DNA of 64,000 nt from an uncultured Coprococcus sp. (GTDB taxonomy: Bacteria; Bacillota; Clostridia; Lachnospirales; Lachnospiraceae), in assembly GCA_947626675.1 (NCBI GenBank), contig CANQTC010000004.1, positions 62,001 through 126,000 on the forward strand, written 5' to 3'. A model generated the notes under the pieces. The model saw nothing but the letters and a program-made list of their open reading frames with translations. It was not told the DNA's origin and searched no databases. Positions within the stretch are counted from its first letter, which is position 1, and every line of letters begins with the position of its first letter. Made by a program: the position numbers and the translations under genes. This document shows positions 8,684-16,143 of the stretch, piece by piece.

Positions 8684-9580
8684 TTATGATAAAAACATTT
8701 TAAATGGTATATAGCACCCGCAATTCATATCATAGGAATAAAGCGCCTTAAATTCTTCCTGACTATCATATACTCTTACATTCTTGTCATATATGATTTT
8801 ACTTTCTTTAAAATCAGCAGGTCTGATTTTATTCCCATTGAGCAGCAGCTTTTGTGCGCTGTCTTTTATATGAAGTACCGGTAAATCGCTGACAAGCATA
8901 TCTGTCCCAATTACATGTTCCATCATTCTGCCTTCATCCCGCAGTCTTTCAATGTCTGAAAGGGTAAGGCTGTCTTTTATATTAAAATCCTTAACCTCTG
9001 TTCTTATCAGTTGTTCCATAACTGCACCGCATCCGAGACTTTCTCCTATATCGCGGCACAAGCTTCTTATATAAGTTCCCTTTGAACAGCTTACCTGAAA
9101 TCTTACGCGGGGCAGCTTAATCTCTTCTATAATAATATTATGTATTGTAACCGGTCTTGGCGTTCTCTCTATTTCGATGCCTTTCCTCGCCAGTTCGTAT
9201 AATTTTTTTCCATTTACTTTAATCGCTGAATACATGGGCGGTATCTGCTGATAATCACCAATATAAGAAAGTATCGTATTTTTCAGCGTTTCTTCCTCCG
9301 GTATATCATCATGCTCTGATAAAATCTCCCCTGTTATATCTTCCGTATCCGTTGTTTTTCCAAGAAGCATGACGCAGGTATAGCTTTTATCTTTTTCAGT
9401 AAGCAAATCGCACATCTTTGTAGCATTTCCGAGACACACAAGCAGTACCCCTTCCGCCATAGGGTCAAGCGTACCGGTATGACCTATTTTTTTCTGTTTC
9501 AATATACCGCGCAGTTTCGCTACTACATCAAAAGAAGTGTACCCCCGCTCTTTATATACATTTATAAAACCATTTATCAC
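8684..9580 (-). CDS. truB: tRNA pseudouridine(55) synthase TruB
   Basis: It makes pseudouridine 55 in the T-loop of tRNAs. The catalytic aspartate is in HTGTLDPMAEGVL near residue 39; YSAIKVNGKKLYELAR and RCSKGTYIRSL-like blocks (CSKGTYIRSLCRDIGE) follow, then a C-terminal PUA-like part. I chose the GTG at 9580 because AGCGAGGAA lies 8 nt before it and because the family begins at MINGFINVYK. The frame extends upstream to a TTG at 9604 that lacks a Shine-Dalgarno site. It sits between nrnA and ribF. Confidence 0.93.
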   Translation of the reverse strand: MINGFINVYKERGYTSFDVVAKLRGILKQKKIGHTGTLDPMAEGVLLVCLGNATKMCDLLTEKDKSYTCVMLLGKTTDTEDITGEILSEHDDIPEEETLKNTILSYIGDYQQIPPMYSAIKVNGKKLYELARKGIEIERTPRPVTIHNIIIEEIKLPRVRFQVSCSKGTYIRSLCRDIGESLGCGAVMEQLIRTEVKDFNIKDSLTLSDIERLRDEGRMMEHVIGTDMLVSDLPVLHIKDSAQKLLLNGNKIRPADFKESKIIYDKNVRVYDSQEEFKALYSYDMNCGCYIPFKMFLS

Positions 9581-9628
9581 AAAAAATTCCTCGCTAAATA
9601 TCAACGTATTTATATTATCTTCTGTATT

Positions 9629-10573
9629 CTATTCCAATTGTCCGGTTATATCTTCGATAACAACAGATACGATTTCTTCAGGATTCCCTGTCATGGAAAA
9701 TCCGGCTGCCCTGATATGACCGCCGCCGCCATGCGCACATGCAATACGGCTCACATCGACTGTACGATTTGACCGTAATGAAATTTTATATTCATCCGTA
9801 CCTGTCTGATACATGAAAAATGCGGTTTCAATCCCTTCCGTAATACGAAGCTGGTCAACGATTCCATCTGTATCAATCCTTGTCGCGCCAACACTGTCGA
9901 AATCTGCCAAAGTCAGCACGCAATTAATGATTTTTCCATCTGAAAATAATCTCGCTTTTGAAAGCGCAAGCCCAAGCAGTTTATTTTGTACAAATGTTTT
10001 TTTATAAAATGTTTCATCAATAACAAAATTCGGTCTTGCACCTTTTTCAATCAAATATCCGGCAATTGTCATTGCACTTCTTGTGGTATTACTATGTTTG
10101 AACACACCTGTATCGTGAACAATACCCATATACAGGGCTTCTGCTGCATTCCGGTTTATCTTATCGGCATCCATGAGTTTAAAAAGCGCTTCCGCTGCCG
10201 AACAGGCTTCTATATCGACATAACTCACATCACCAAAGCCCTGATTGGAGATATGATGGTCTACGCACATGGTTCTTCCGGCTGTATCATAATATTTTGT
10301 TGATACCCCCTGTCTTTCAACATCACCGCAGTCCACAACGATGCACAAATCATATTGTTTATCATCAGCTTCATTTATCACAAGTTCTGCGCCGTTTAAA
10401 AACAGAAAATCTTTTGAAAATTTCTCAAGATAAACCTGTACTGTTTTATTATAATTACTGATTATATAATTATATAACCCTATTGCAGAACCTACACAAT
10501 CACCATCAGGACTGATATGTCCTGTTATGGCAATTGTATTTGCAGCTTCTATTTCTTTTATAAAATCATTCAT
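9629..10573 (-). CDS. nrnA: Bifunctional oligoribonuclease / pAp phosphatase, DHH family
   Basis: NrnA degrades nano-RNAs and dephosphorylates pAp. The DHH domain shows HISPDGDCVGS near residues 18-28, DCGDVER, and the DHH signature in VDHHISNQ near 130. The DHHA1 domain ends with AHGGGGHIRAAGF. I chose the ATG at 10573, which overlaps the rbfA stop by 8 bp and implies translational coupling. The open frame runs eight codons further to 10597, deeper inside rbfA. The rbfA-nrnA-truB arrangement is typical of Firmicutes. Confidence 0.9.
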   Translation of the reverse strand: MNDFIKEIEAANTIAITGHISPDGDCVGSAIGLYNYIISNYNKTVQVYLEKFSKDFLFLNGAELVINEADDKQYDLCIVVDCGDVERQGVSTKYYDTAGRTMCVDHHISNQGFGDVSYVDIEACSAAEALFKLMDADKINRNAAEALYMGIVHDTGVFKHSNTTRSAMTIAGYLIEKGARPNFVIDETFYKKTFVQNKLLGLALSKARLFSDGKIINCVLTLADFDSVGATRIDTDGIVDQLRITEGIETAFFMYQTGTDEYKISLRSNRTVDVSRIACAHGGGGHIRAAGFSMTGNPEEIVSVVIEDITGQLE

Positions 10574-10955
10574 CTTCTTCTGATTTTTCTTCCTCATCTA
10601 CGATATCTTTTACTGCATCATCAATCTTTTTTGACATGTTTACACCATATTCTATTGACTGATCCATTATAAATGTAATCTCAGGTGTATTGCGGAGATT
10701 AATTGAATGTGCCAGTTCCCTTCTTATAAAGCCAATTGCACTATTCAAGCCTTCTAACGTATCTGAAACTGATTTCTCATCTCCTAATACACTGATATAT
10801 GCCTTGCAGTATTTTAAATCAGGCGTTACGACTACATCTACTACAGAAGTCATGGGATTAATTCTTGGATCTTTTATTTCCCTGCTGATGATACGTCCAA
10901 GCTCCCTTTGCACCTGTCCATTAATTCTGTTATTTTTTACACTGTTTTTTCTCAT
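10566..10955 (-). CDS. rbfA: 30S ribosome-binding factor A
   Basis: RbfA is a single KH-fold protein that binds the 30S subunit and helps mature the 5' end of 16S rRNA. The N-terminus (NRINGQVQRELGRIISREIKDPRI) and the VVTPDLKYCKAYISVLGD strand are typical, as is the 129-residue length. The C-terminus is strongly acidic (EEEKSEEDE). It begins one base after the infB stop codon and overlaps nrnA, in the conserved infB-rbfA cluster. Confidence 0.95.
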   Translation of the reverse strand: MRKNSVKNNRINGQVQRELGRIISREIKDPRINPMTSVVDVVVTPDLKYCKAYISVLGDEKSVSDTLEGLNSAIGFIRRELAHSINLRNTPEITFIMDQSIEYGVNMSKKIDDAVKDIVDEEEKSEEDE

Positions 10956-10956
10956 A

Positions 10957-13710
10957 TTACTTTCTTGGCACCTCTACCATCTGATATGCTTCTATCTGGT
11001 CTTCTTCTGCAATATCATTAAAATTCTCAAGCACAATACCACATTCAAATCCGGACTTCACTTCCTTAACATCATCTTTAAATCGCTTCAGTGATGCAAG
11101 TTTTCCTTCATATATAAGATTACCCTCACGCGTTATTCTTACACTACAGTTTCTATTAATCATACCGTCCAGTACATAAGAACCTGCTATTACGCCAACA
11201 CCTGAAGCCTTATAAATCTGCCTGATTTCCGCATGACCGATAACCTGCTCTTCATAAATCGGGTCAAGCATTCCCTTCATGGCTGAATCAATATCTTCAA
11301 TTGCATTATAGATAACCCGGTATAACCTTACGTCTACCCCCTCGGCCTCAGCAATATCTTTCGCTCTTGCATCCGGTCTTGTATTAAATCCTATTACAAT
11401 TGCATTTGATGCAGATGCAAGAATAATATCCGACTCATTGATTGCACCAACGCCGGCATGAATACACTTAACAGCAACTTCTTCATTAGAAAGCTTACAC
11501 AGACTTTGCTTAACCGCTTCAACAGAACCCTGTACATCAGCCTTGATAATGATATTAAGCTCTTTTACATTTCCTGCCTGTATCTGACTGTATAAATCGT
11601 CTAATGACATCTTCGCTTTGGTATCCGCAAGCATCTTCTGTCTTCCCTGTGATATATAGGTCTCTGAAATTGCTCTTGCTTCTTTTTCATTTTCGACAGC
11701 CATGAATATCTCGCCCGCACCCGGTACAGTATCAAGACCAAGAATCTGAACAGGTGTTGAAGGTGTTGCTTCATTTACGCGTTCACCCTTTGAATTTGTC
11801 ATCGCACGAACTTTTCCATGCGAAGAACCTACAGCAAGATAATCACCCACATGAAGCGTACCCTTTTGTACAAGCATCGTAGCAACAGGGCCGCGTCCCT
11901 TATCCAGTTCCGCTTCAATAACAATACCGCGGGCCTTTCTGTCCGGATTTGCTTTCAGTTCTGATACCTCTGCCGTAAGCAAAATCATATCCAGCAGATT
12001 ATCAAGACCTTCTTTAGTATGTGCAGAAACAGGGCAAAATATTGTTGAACCTCCCCAATCTTCCGGAATCAGTTCATATTCTGTAAGCTCCTGCTTCACT
12101 CTCTCAATATTTGCACTTTCTTTATCAATCTTATTAATTGCAACAATAATTTCTATTCCGGCAGCTTTTGCATGGTTTATAGCCTCAATCGTCTGCGGCA
12201 TAACACCGTCATCGGCCGCTACAACAAGAATGGCAATATCCGTCGACTGTGCGCCGCGCATACGCATCGCTGTAAATGCCTCATGTCCCGGTGTATCAAG
12301 AAATGTAATGGTCTGACCATTTACATCCACAACAGAAGCACCGATTGCCTGCGTAATACCTCCTGCTTCGCCCGATGTAACTTTGGTCTGTCTGATTGCA
12401 TCCAGGAGTGAAGTTTTACCGTGGTCTACATGCCCCATTACACAGACAACAGGAGGCCTTGAAACCATCTTACTCTCGTCTTCCTCATCCTCTTTCAGCA
12501 ATTCCTCTATAACATCAACTTTCTCTTCTTCCTCAGCGATACAGTTATATTCCAGCGCAATTTCTGACGCAGAATCAAAGTCAAGTTCTGAATTGACATT
12601 TACCATCTTACCTGATAAAAATAATTTTTTAATCAGCGCATTGACCGGCGTCTTAATAATATCTGCAAGCTCCTTGATGGTAACGACCTCAGGAAGCGTA
12701 ATCGTTCTGATGGTATCAATGTCTTCTTCCTGCTGTTTTTCAGGCTGCTTTACAGGCTTATTTTTGACATTTTTAGCAAGTCTGCTGATATCTGCTTCAA
12801 CCTCTTCCGGAGACCTTCGATTTCCTTTGCGTGGCTTGTTTTTATCTCTATTATAATTATCCCTGTTCTGACTCTTTAAATCCTTGCCCGGCATCTCTTT
12901 CGCATCAAAGTCTTTTCGTTCATTCTTGTATGAACTCTTTCTGCGCTGATTGGTCTCTTCATCGTCATCTTTGCCAAATGGCATATTATTGGTTCTGTTT
13001 CCAAATTTATTGCCTCTGTCGCCGCCAAATTTATTACCTCTGTCGCCGTTTGGTCTGTCATTGTTATATCTTGGTCTGTCACCATTTGGTCTGTCGCCAT
13101 TCGGTCTGTCGCCGTTCGGTCTGTCATTATTATATCTCGGCCTGTCACCATTCGGTCTTGGTCTGTCACCGTTAAATCTTGGTCTGTCGCCATTTGACCT
13201 GTCATTATTATATCTTGGTTTGTCGCCGTTTGACCTGTCATTATTATATCTCGGTCTGTCACCATTACTAAATCTGACGCGTTCACTATTATTGTTTCTG
13301 TCGCCACCTATAAACCGTACGCGTTCTCCACCAGACCTGTCACCATTTTTTTGTCTGTCGTTCGTTTTCATTTTTTCTTCCCTGACGAACTTTGTGCGTC
13401 CTTCTTCCTTCGATACCGGATTTGTCCGCTGTTCGTTCTTTACCGCAGGATTTTGCATTGTTTTTTTCTGCGGTTTTACGTCTTCTGACTTTCTTGCTTT
13501 TTCTGTGCTGTCAGCTTCTTTCTTTACCGTATCAGCAGCCGGAGTTTCTGATTTTTTTGCATATATGCTTCTTACATAATTAATCATATCGTCATCAAGA
13601 GCAGACATATGACTCTTAATTTCTATTCCCTTCTTTGCAAGGGTTTCCTTTATATCATTATTTGTTATATTTAATTCTTTTGATAATTCATGCACTCTCA
13701 TTTTTGCCAA
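10957..13710 (-). CDS. infB: Translation initiation factor IF-2
   Basis: IF-2 is the GTPase that brings initiator tRNA to the 30S subunit. The 917-residue protein has an N-terminal IF2_N domain (residues 4-50), an Arg/Asn/Asp-rich repeat linker (about 140-225), a second IF2_N domain (about 343-395), the GTPase domain (G1 GHVDHGKTS near 425, G3 DTPGHE near 473, G4 NKID near 528) and domains II-IV. The start is TTG: GGAGG lies 8 nt upstream and ends in the ylxQ stop codon region, whereas the ATG three codons in is 17 nt away from that site. Confidence 0.97.
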   Translation of the reverse strand: MAKMRVHELSKELNITNNDIKETLAKKGIEIKSHMSALDDDMINYVRSIYAKKSETPAADTVKKEADSTEKARKSEDVKPQKKTMQNPAVKNEQRTNPVSKEEGRTKFVREEKMKTNDRQKNGDRSGGERVRFIGGDRNNNSERVRFSNGDRPRYNNDRSNGDKPRYNNDRSNGDRPRFNGDRPRPNGDRPRYNNDRPNGDRPNGDRPNGDRPRYNNDRPNGDRGNKFGGDRGNKFGNRTNNMPFGKDDDEETNQRRKSSYKNERKDFDAKEMPGKDLKSQNRDNYNRDKNKPRKGNRRSPEEVEADISRLAKNVKNKPVKQPEKQQEEDIDTIRTITLPEVVTIKELADIIKTPVNALIKKLFLSGKMVNVNSELDFDSASEIALEYNCIAEEEEKVDVIEELLKEDEEDESKMVSRPPVVCVMGHVDHGKTSLLDAIRQTKVTSGEAGGITQAIGASVVDVNGQTITFLDTPGHEAFTAMRMRGAQSTDIAILVVAADDGVMPQTIEAINHAKAAGIEIIVAINKIDKESANIERVKQELTEYELIPEDWGGSTIFCPVSAHTKEGLDNLLDMILLTAEVSELKANPDRKARGIVIEAELDKGRGPVATMLVQKGTLHVGDYLAVGSSHGKVRAMTNSKGERVNEATPSTPVQILGLDTVPGAGEIFMAVENEKEARAISETYISQGRQKMLADTKAKMSLDDLYSQIQAGNVKELNIIIKADVQGSVEAVKQSLCKLSNEEVAVKCIHAGVGAINESDIILASASNAIVIGFNTRPDARAKDIAEAEGVDVRLYRVIYNAIEDIDSAMKGMLDPIYEEQVIGHAEIRQIYKASGVGVIAGSYVLDGMINRNCSVRITREGNLIYEGKLASLKRFKDDVKEVKSGFECGIVLENFNDIAEEDQIEAYQMVEVPRK
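13030..13300 (-). repeat. infB: Low-complexity [11 protein letters not shown] repeats inside infB
   Basis: About ten imperfect in-frame copies of a short motif ([11 protein letters not shown] and shortened NGDRP forms) sit in the IF-2 linker, at residues 140-225. At DNA level they show as recurring ggtctgtc/gcc-att blocks on the plus strand. The repeat generates long spurious open frames on both strands, which are not genes. The linker is presumably disordered and positively charged. Confidence 0.85.
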
Positions 13711-13713
13711 ATG

Positions 13714-14037
13714 TTACGCCTCCATATTTTCATTCACATTCATGTAATTACTTATCTGTTTTGCAAAGCCATTATCTAAGATGGCAACAGATGTACGCAT
13801 CTCCTTACCTGTAAACCTGCCAAGACTATCCTTATCACCAAATTCGTAATACGGTATCTTATAATAATTACATTTTTGATTAAACAGTTTTTTTGTATTG
13901 TTTGATGCATCCTTTGCTACCAGCACAAGACATGCACTCTGATTCTTAACCGCTTTTTCAACCGAAAAACCGCCGCTTACAAGTTTTCCGGCCTTGGCAC
14001 ATAAAGAAATCATTGAATAAACCTTTTTATCTTCCAA
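13714..14037 (-). CDS. ylxQ: L7Ae-family ribosomal protein-like YlxQ
   Basis: A small L7Ae/L30e/S12e-type RNA-binding protein of 107 aa, recognisable from the N-terminal SLCAKAGKLVSGGFSVEKAV and the LVLVAKDASNNTKKLFNQK core, followed by CNYYKIPYYEF. It is always found between ylxR and infB in Firmicutes; its RNA target there is not settled. It starts with TTG at 14037, overlapping the end of ylxR by 11 bp. The GGAGG ahead of it is only 3 nt away, so initiation may be weak or coupled to ylxR. Confidence 0.88.
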   Translation of the reverse strand: MEDKKVYSMISLCAKAGKLVSGGFSVEKAVKNQSACLVLVAKDASNNTKKLFNQKCNYYKIPYYEFGDKDSLGRFTGKEMRTSVAILDNGFAKQISNYMNVNENMEA

Positions 14038-14296
14038 TTTCCTCCAGCTCCTTACCCAGTTTTGTATAAACCTCTGCCGGAATACTCATCTTAAAAGACC
14101 GCTCCAAAGCTTTTGTTTTAATTGCTTTAGACAGACATTCCATTTTTTTGCAGATATACGCCCCTCTGCCGTTCATTTTGCCTGTTATGTCTATAGCAAA
14201 ATGATTTTCATTATCTTTAACCACACGAATCAGTTCTCTTTTATCCTTCATTTCGTGGCAACCAAGACACTGCCTAAGGGGAATTTTCTTTGCCAT
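14027..14296 (-). CDS. ylxR: YlxR / RNase P modulator RnpM family protein
   Basis: An 89-residue DUF448 protein. The signature PLRQCLGCHEMKDKRELIRVV, then GKMNGRGAYICKK and a basic helix (KTKALERSFK), is clear. The family binds RNA, and recent work links it to modulation of RNase P (established knowledge, not visible here). It lies between nusA and ylxQ in the standard order, 66 bp after nusA. Confidence 0.93.
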   Translation of the reverse strand: MAKKIPLRQCLGCHEMKDKRELIRVVKDNENHFAIDITGKMNGRGAYICKKMECLSKAIKTKALERSFKMSIPAEVYTKLGKELEEIGR

Positions 14297-14362
14297 TACA
14301 TCACTTCCTTAACTGTACCAAATTAATATCAGAACCAGATATTAACCAACTATAAACTGCAA

Positions 14363-15481
14363 TTACTCTTCATACATTGTTTCATAATTTTCTGTTTCAC
14401 CATAGGAGTCCTCCTCATATGGTTCTTCATCAGAAAAATATCCCATTTCTTCCGCCTGTGATTCACTCTTAATGTCAATCTTATAACCTGTCAGCTTTGC
14501 TGCAAGTCTTGCATTTTGTCCCTTTTTACCAATAGCCAGTGACAACTGGAAATCAGGTACGACAACAAACGCGCTCTTTTCATTCAAATCTACATCAACA
14601 GCGATAACCTCAGATGGACTAAGAGCATTTTTTATAAATATAGCAGGGTTTTCATCCCAGCAAATAATATCAACCTTTTCACCGTTCAAATCTTCAACTA
14701 CAGCATTGACTCTTGAACCATTTACACCTACACATGCGCCTACAGGATCAACATTTTCATCGTTTGACCATACAGCAATTTTAGAACGTGAGCCAGCTTC
14801 GCGGCATGAACTCTTTATTTCTACAGTTCCGTCTGCTATTTCAGTAACCTCTTTCTCAAATAACCTCTTCACAAGGTCAGGATGTGTTCTTGATACAGAT
14901 ATTCTGGGACCTCTTGAACTTTTCTTTACTTCTGTAATATAAAGCTTTATTCTGTCTCCTCTGTTATAAGTTTCTCCAGGTACCATTTCAGTATCTTTCA
15001 AAACAGCCTCTGTTTTTTCATCAAGACTGACATTTACATTATTTCCTACATATCTCTGAACCGTACCGGTTACTACATCCTTTTCCTTCATATAGAAGTG
15101 GTCATATATCGCATCCCGTTCACTTTCATTGATTGCCTGAACAATAACATTTCTTGCTCTTTGGGCTGCTATTCTTCCAAAATCTTTTGTTGTAATCTCA
15201 ATATTCACAATATCGCCAAGTTCATATGATGGCTTTATCATCTTTGCCTGCTCAAGTGATATCTGCGTTGCAAACCTTTCAACCTCTTCTACAACTTCTT
15301 TCTGTGCATATACATGGAACTCTCCTGTTTCCCTGTCCATAACAACATTGATATTCTCATCTGTATCAAAATCTTTTTTACACGCTGCTTTAAGGGACCT
15401 CTCAATAGCATCAAGCAGTATATCCTTGCTGATATTTCTCTCCTTCTCTAACTGATTTAATGCTTCTATTATTTCTGACAC
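14363..15481 (-). CDS. nusA: Transcription termination/antitermination factor NusA
   Basis: NusA binds RNA polymerase and nascent RNA, and controls pausing and termination. The 372-residue protein has the N-terminal domain (1-130), an S1 domain (about 135-200, KEKDVVTGTVQRYVGNNV), and KH1/KH2 (about 230-345) with GACVGVNGSRVNAVVEDL and LAIGKKGQNARLAAKL. The C-terminal acidic repeats of enterobacteria are absent, as usual in Firmicutes. The start is GTG, 8 nt behind GGGAGG. It follows rimP by 19 bp. The leader hairpin upstream of rimP suggests autoregulation. Confidence 0.96.
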   Translation of the reverse strand: MSEIIEALNQLEKERNISKDILLDAIERSLKAACKKDFDTDENINVVMDRETGEFHVYAQKEVVEEVERFATQISLEQAKMIKPSYELGDIVNIEITTKDFGRIAAQRARNVIVQAINESERDAIYDHFYMKEKDVVTGTVQRYVGNNVNVSLDEKTEAVLKDTEMVPGETYNRGDRIKLYITEVKKSSRGPRISVSRTHPDLVKRLFEKEVTEIADGTVEIKSSCREAGSRSKIAVWSNDENVDPVGACVGVNGSRVNAVVEDLNGEKVDIICWDENPAIFIKNALSPSEVIAVDVDLNEKSAFVVVPDFQLSLAIGKKGQNARLAAKLTGYKIDIKSESQAEEMGYFSDEEPYEEDSYGETENYETMYEE

Positions 15482-15500
15482 CTTTTTATCCTCCCTATTC

Positions 15501-15971
15501 TTAAAAAATAAATGCTAATCTTATCATTGATATCTCTTTTCTTGATATTTTCAATTCTTGGCCATCTTCCAATAATATCGTTACCGTCTCTTCATTATAG
15601 GCAGTCAGCTCACCTTCAAATTCTTTCACACCATTAATTTTTGTATAGGTTTTAATTTCTACGATTTTACCAATACTCCGCTTAAAATCATTTTCCTTTT
15701 TCAGCGGCCGTGTAAGTCCTGGTGAACTAACCTCAAGTATATAAGCATCATCGATATAATCTTCTGCATCAAGCAAATCACTAAGCGCCCTGTTTACAAC
15801 TTCACAATCACCTATCGTTATACCGCCTTCTTTATCAGCATATACCCTGAGATAATAGTCGCTCCCTTCCTTTACATATTCTACATCAACAAGCTCCAGA
15901 TTATTTTTTTCTATAATCGGCATAACCAGTTCTGTTGTTTTTGCTTCAATATCCGCCTTTTTCGTAGTAAT
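15501..15971 (-). CDS. rimP: Ribosome maturation factor RimP, probable ATT start
   Basis: RimP assists 30S assembly. ELVDVEYVKEGSDYYLRVYADKEGG and LEVSSPGLTRPL are family signatures. The first ATG, at 15923, would give only 140 residues, would lack a Shine-Dalgarno site and would cut off the first helix. The frame continues upstream to a TAA at 15998 and reads TTKKADIEAKTTELV, which matches the expected RimP N-terminus. That stretch contains no ATG, GTG or TTG. An ATT at 15971 lies just behind AGGAAGGGTGGT and gives 156 aa, the usual length. I therefore place the start there (inference). Confidence 0.85.
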   Translation of the reverse strand: MTTKKADIEAKTTELVMPIIEKNNLELVDVEYVKEGSDYYLRVYADKEGGITIGDCEVVNRALSDLLDAEDYIDDAYILEVSSPGLTRPLKKENDFKRSIGKIVEIKTYTKINGVKEFEGELTAYNEETVTILLEDGQELKISRKEISMIRLAFIF

Positions 15972-15998
15972 ACCACCCTTCCTGAAAATTCTACATTA

Positions 15999-16030
15999 CA
16001 AAAACGAAGAGTGGGCCGATGCCCACTCTT
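15999..16030 (-). promoter_or_regulatory. Leader hairpin with broken U-tract, probable attenuator
   Basis: Between the rimP promoter and the rimP start, the minus strand reads AAGAGTGGGC, ATCG, GCCCACTCTT, then CG TTTTT G. This is a perfect 10-bp stem with a tetraloop and a short, offset U-tract, like a weak intrinsic terminator. B. subtilis nusA is autoregulated through a NusA-dependent terminator in the equivalent leader (established knowledge). The same role here is inferred. Confidence 0.75.
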
Positions 16031-16059
16031 ATCATGTAACATATTTAATAGTCGCTATC

Positions 16060-16088
16060 ACTATACAACCTATTCCAATAAATGTCAA
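16060..16088 (-). promoter_or_regulatory. Sigma-A promoter of the rimP-ribF operon
   Basis: Minus strand TTGACA (16088-16083), a 17-nt spacer and TATAGT (16065-16060): an almost perfect vegetative promoter. Transcription should begin near 16053, leaving a leader of about 80 nt that contains the hairpin at 15999-16030. Confidence 0.88.
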
Positions 16089-16143
16089 GTCTTTCTGTAC
16101 AATTTCTGTCTTTCTATTCTAAATTATATCGGTCATCCGTATC

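Noticed and set aside
13020-13330. Regular short repeats resembling a CRISPR array
   Set aside because: The repeats are in-frame codons of the IF-2 linker without unique spacers of constant length.
12950-13579. Open frame of 209 codons on the plus strand opposite infB
   Set aside because: It is produced by the regular infB repeat; the product is low-complexity ([12 protein letters not shown]) with no ribosome site, and infB is certain.
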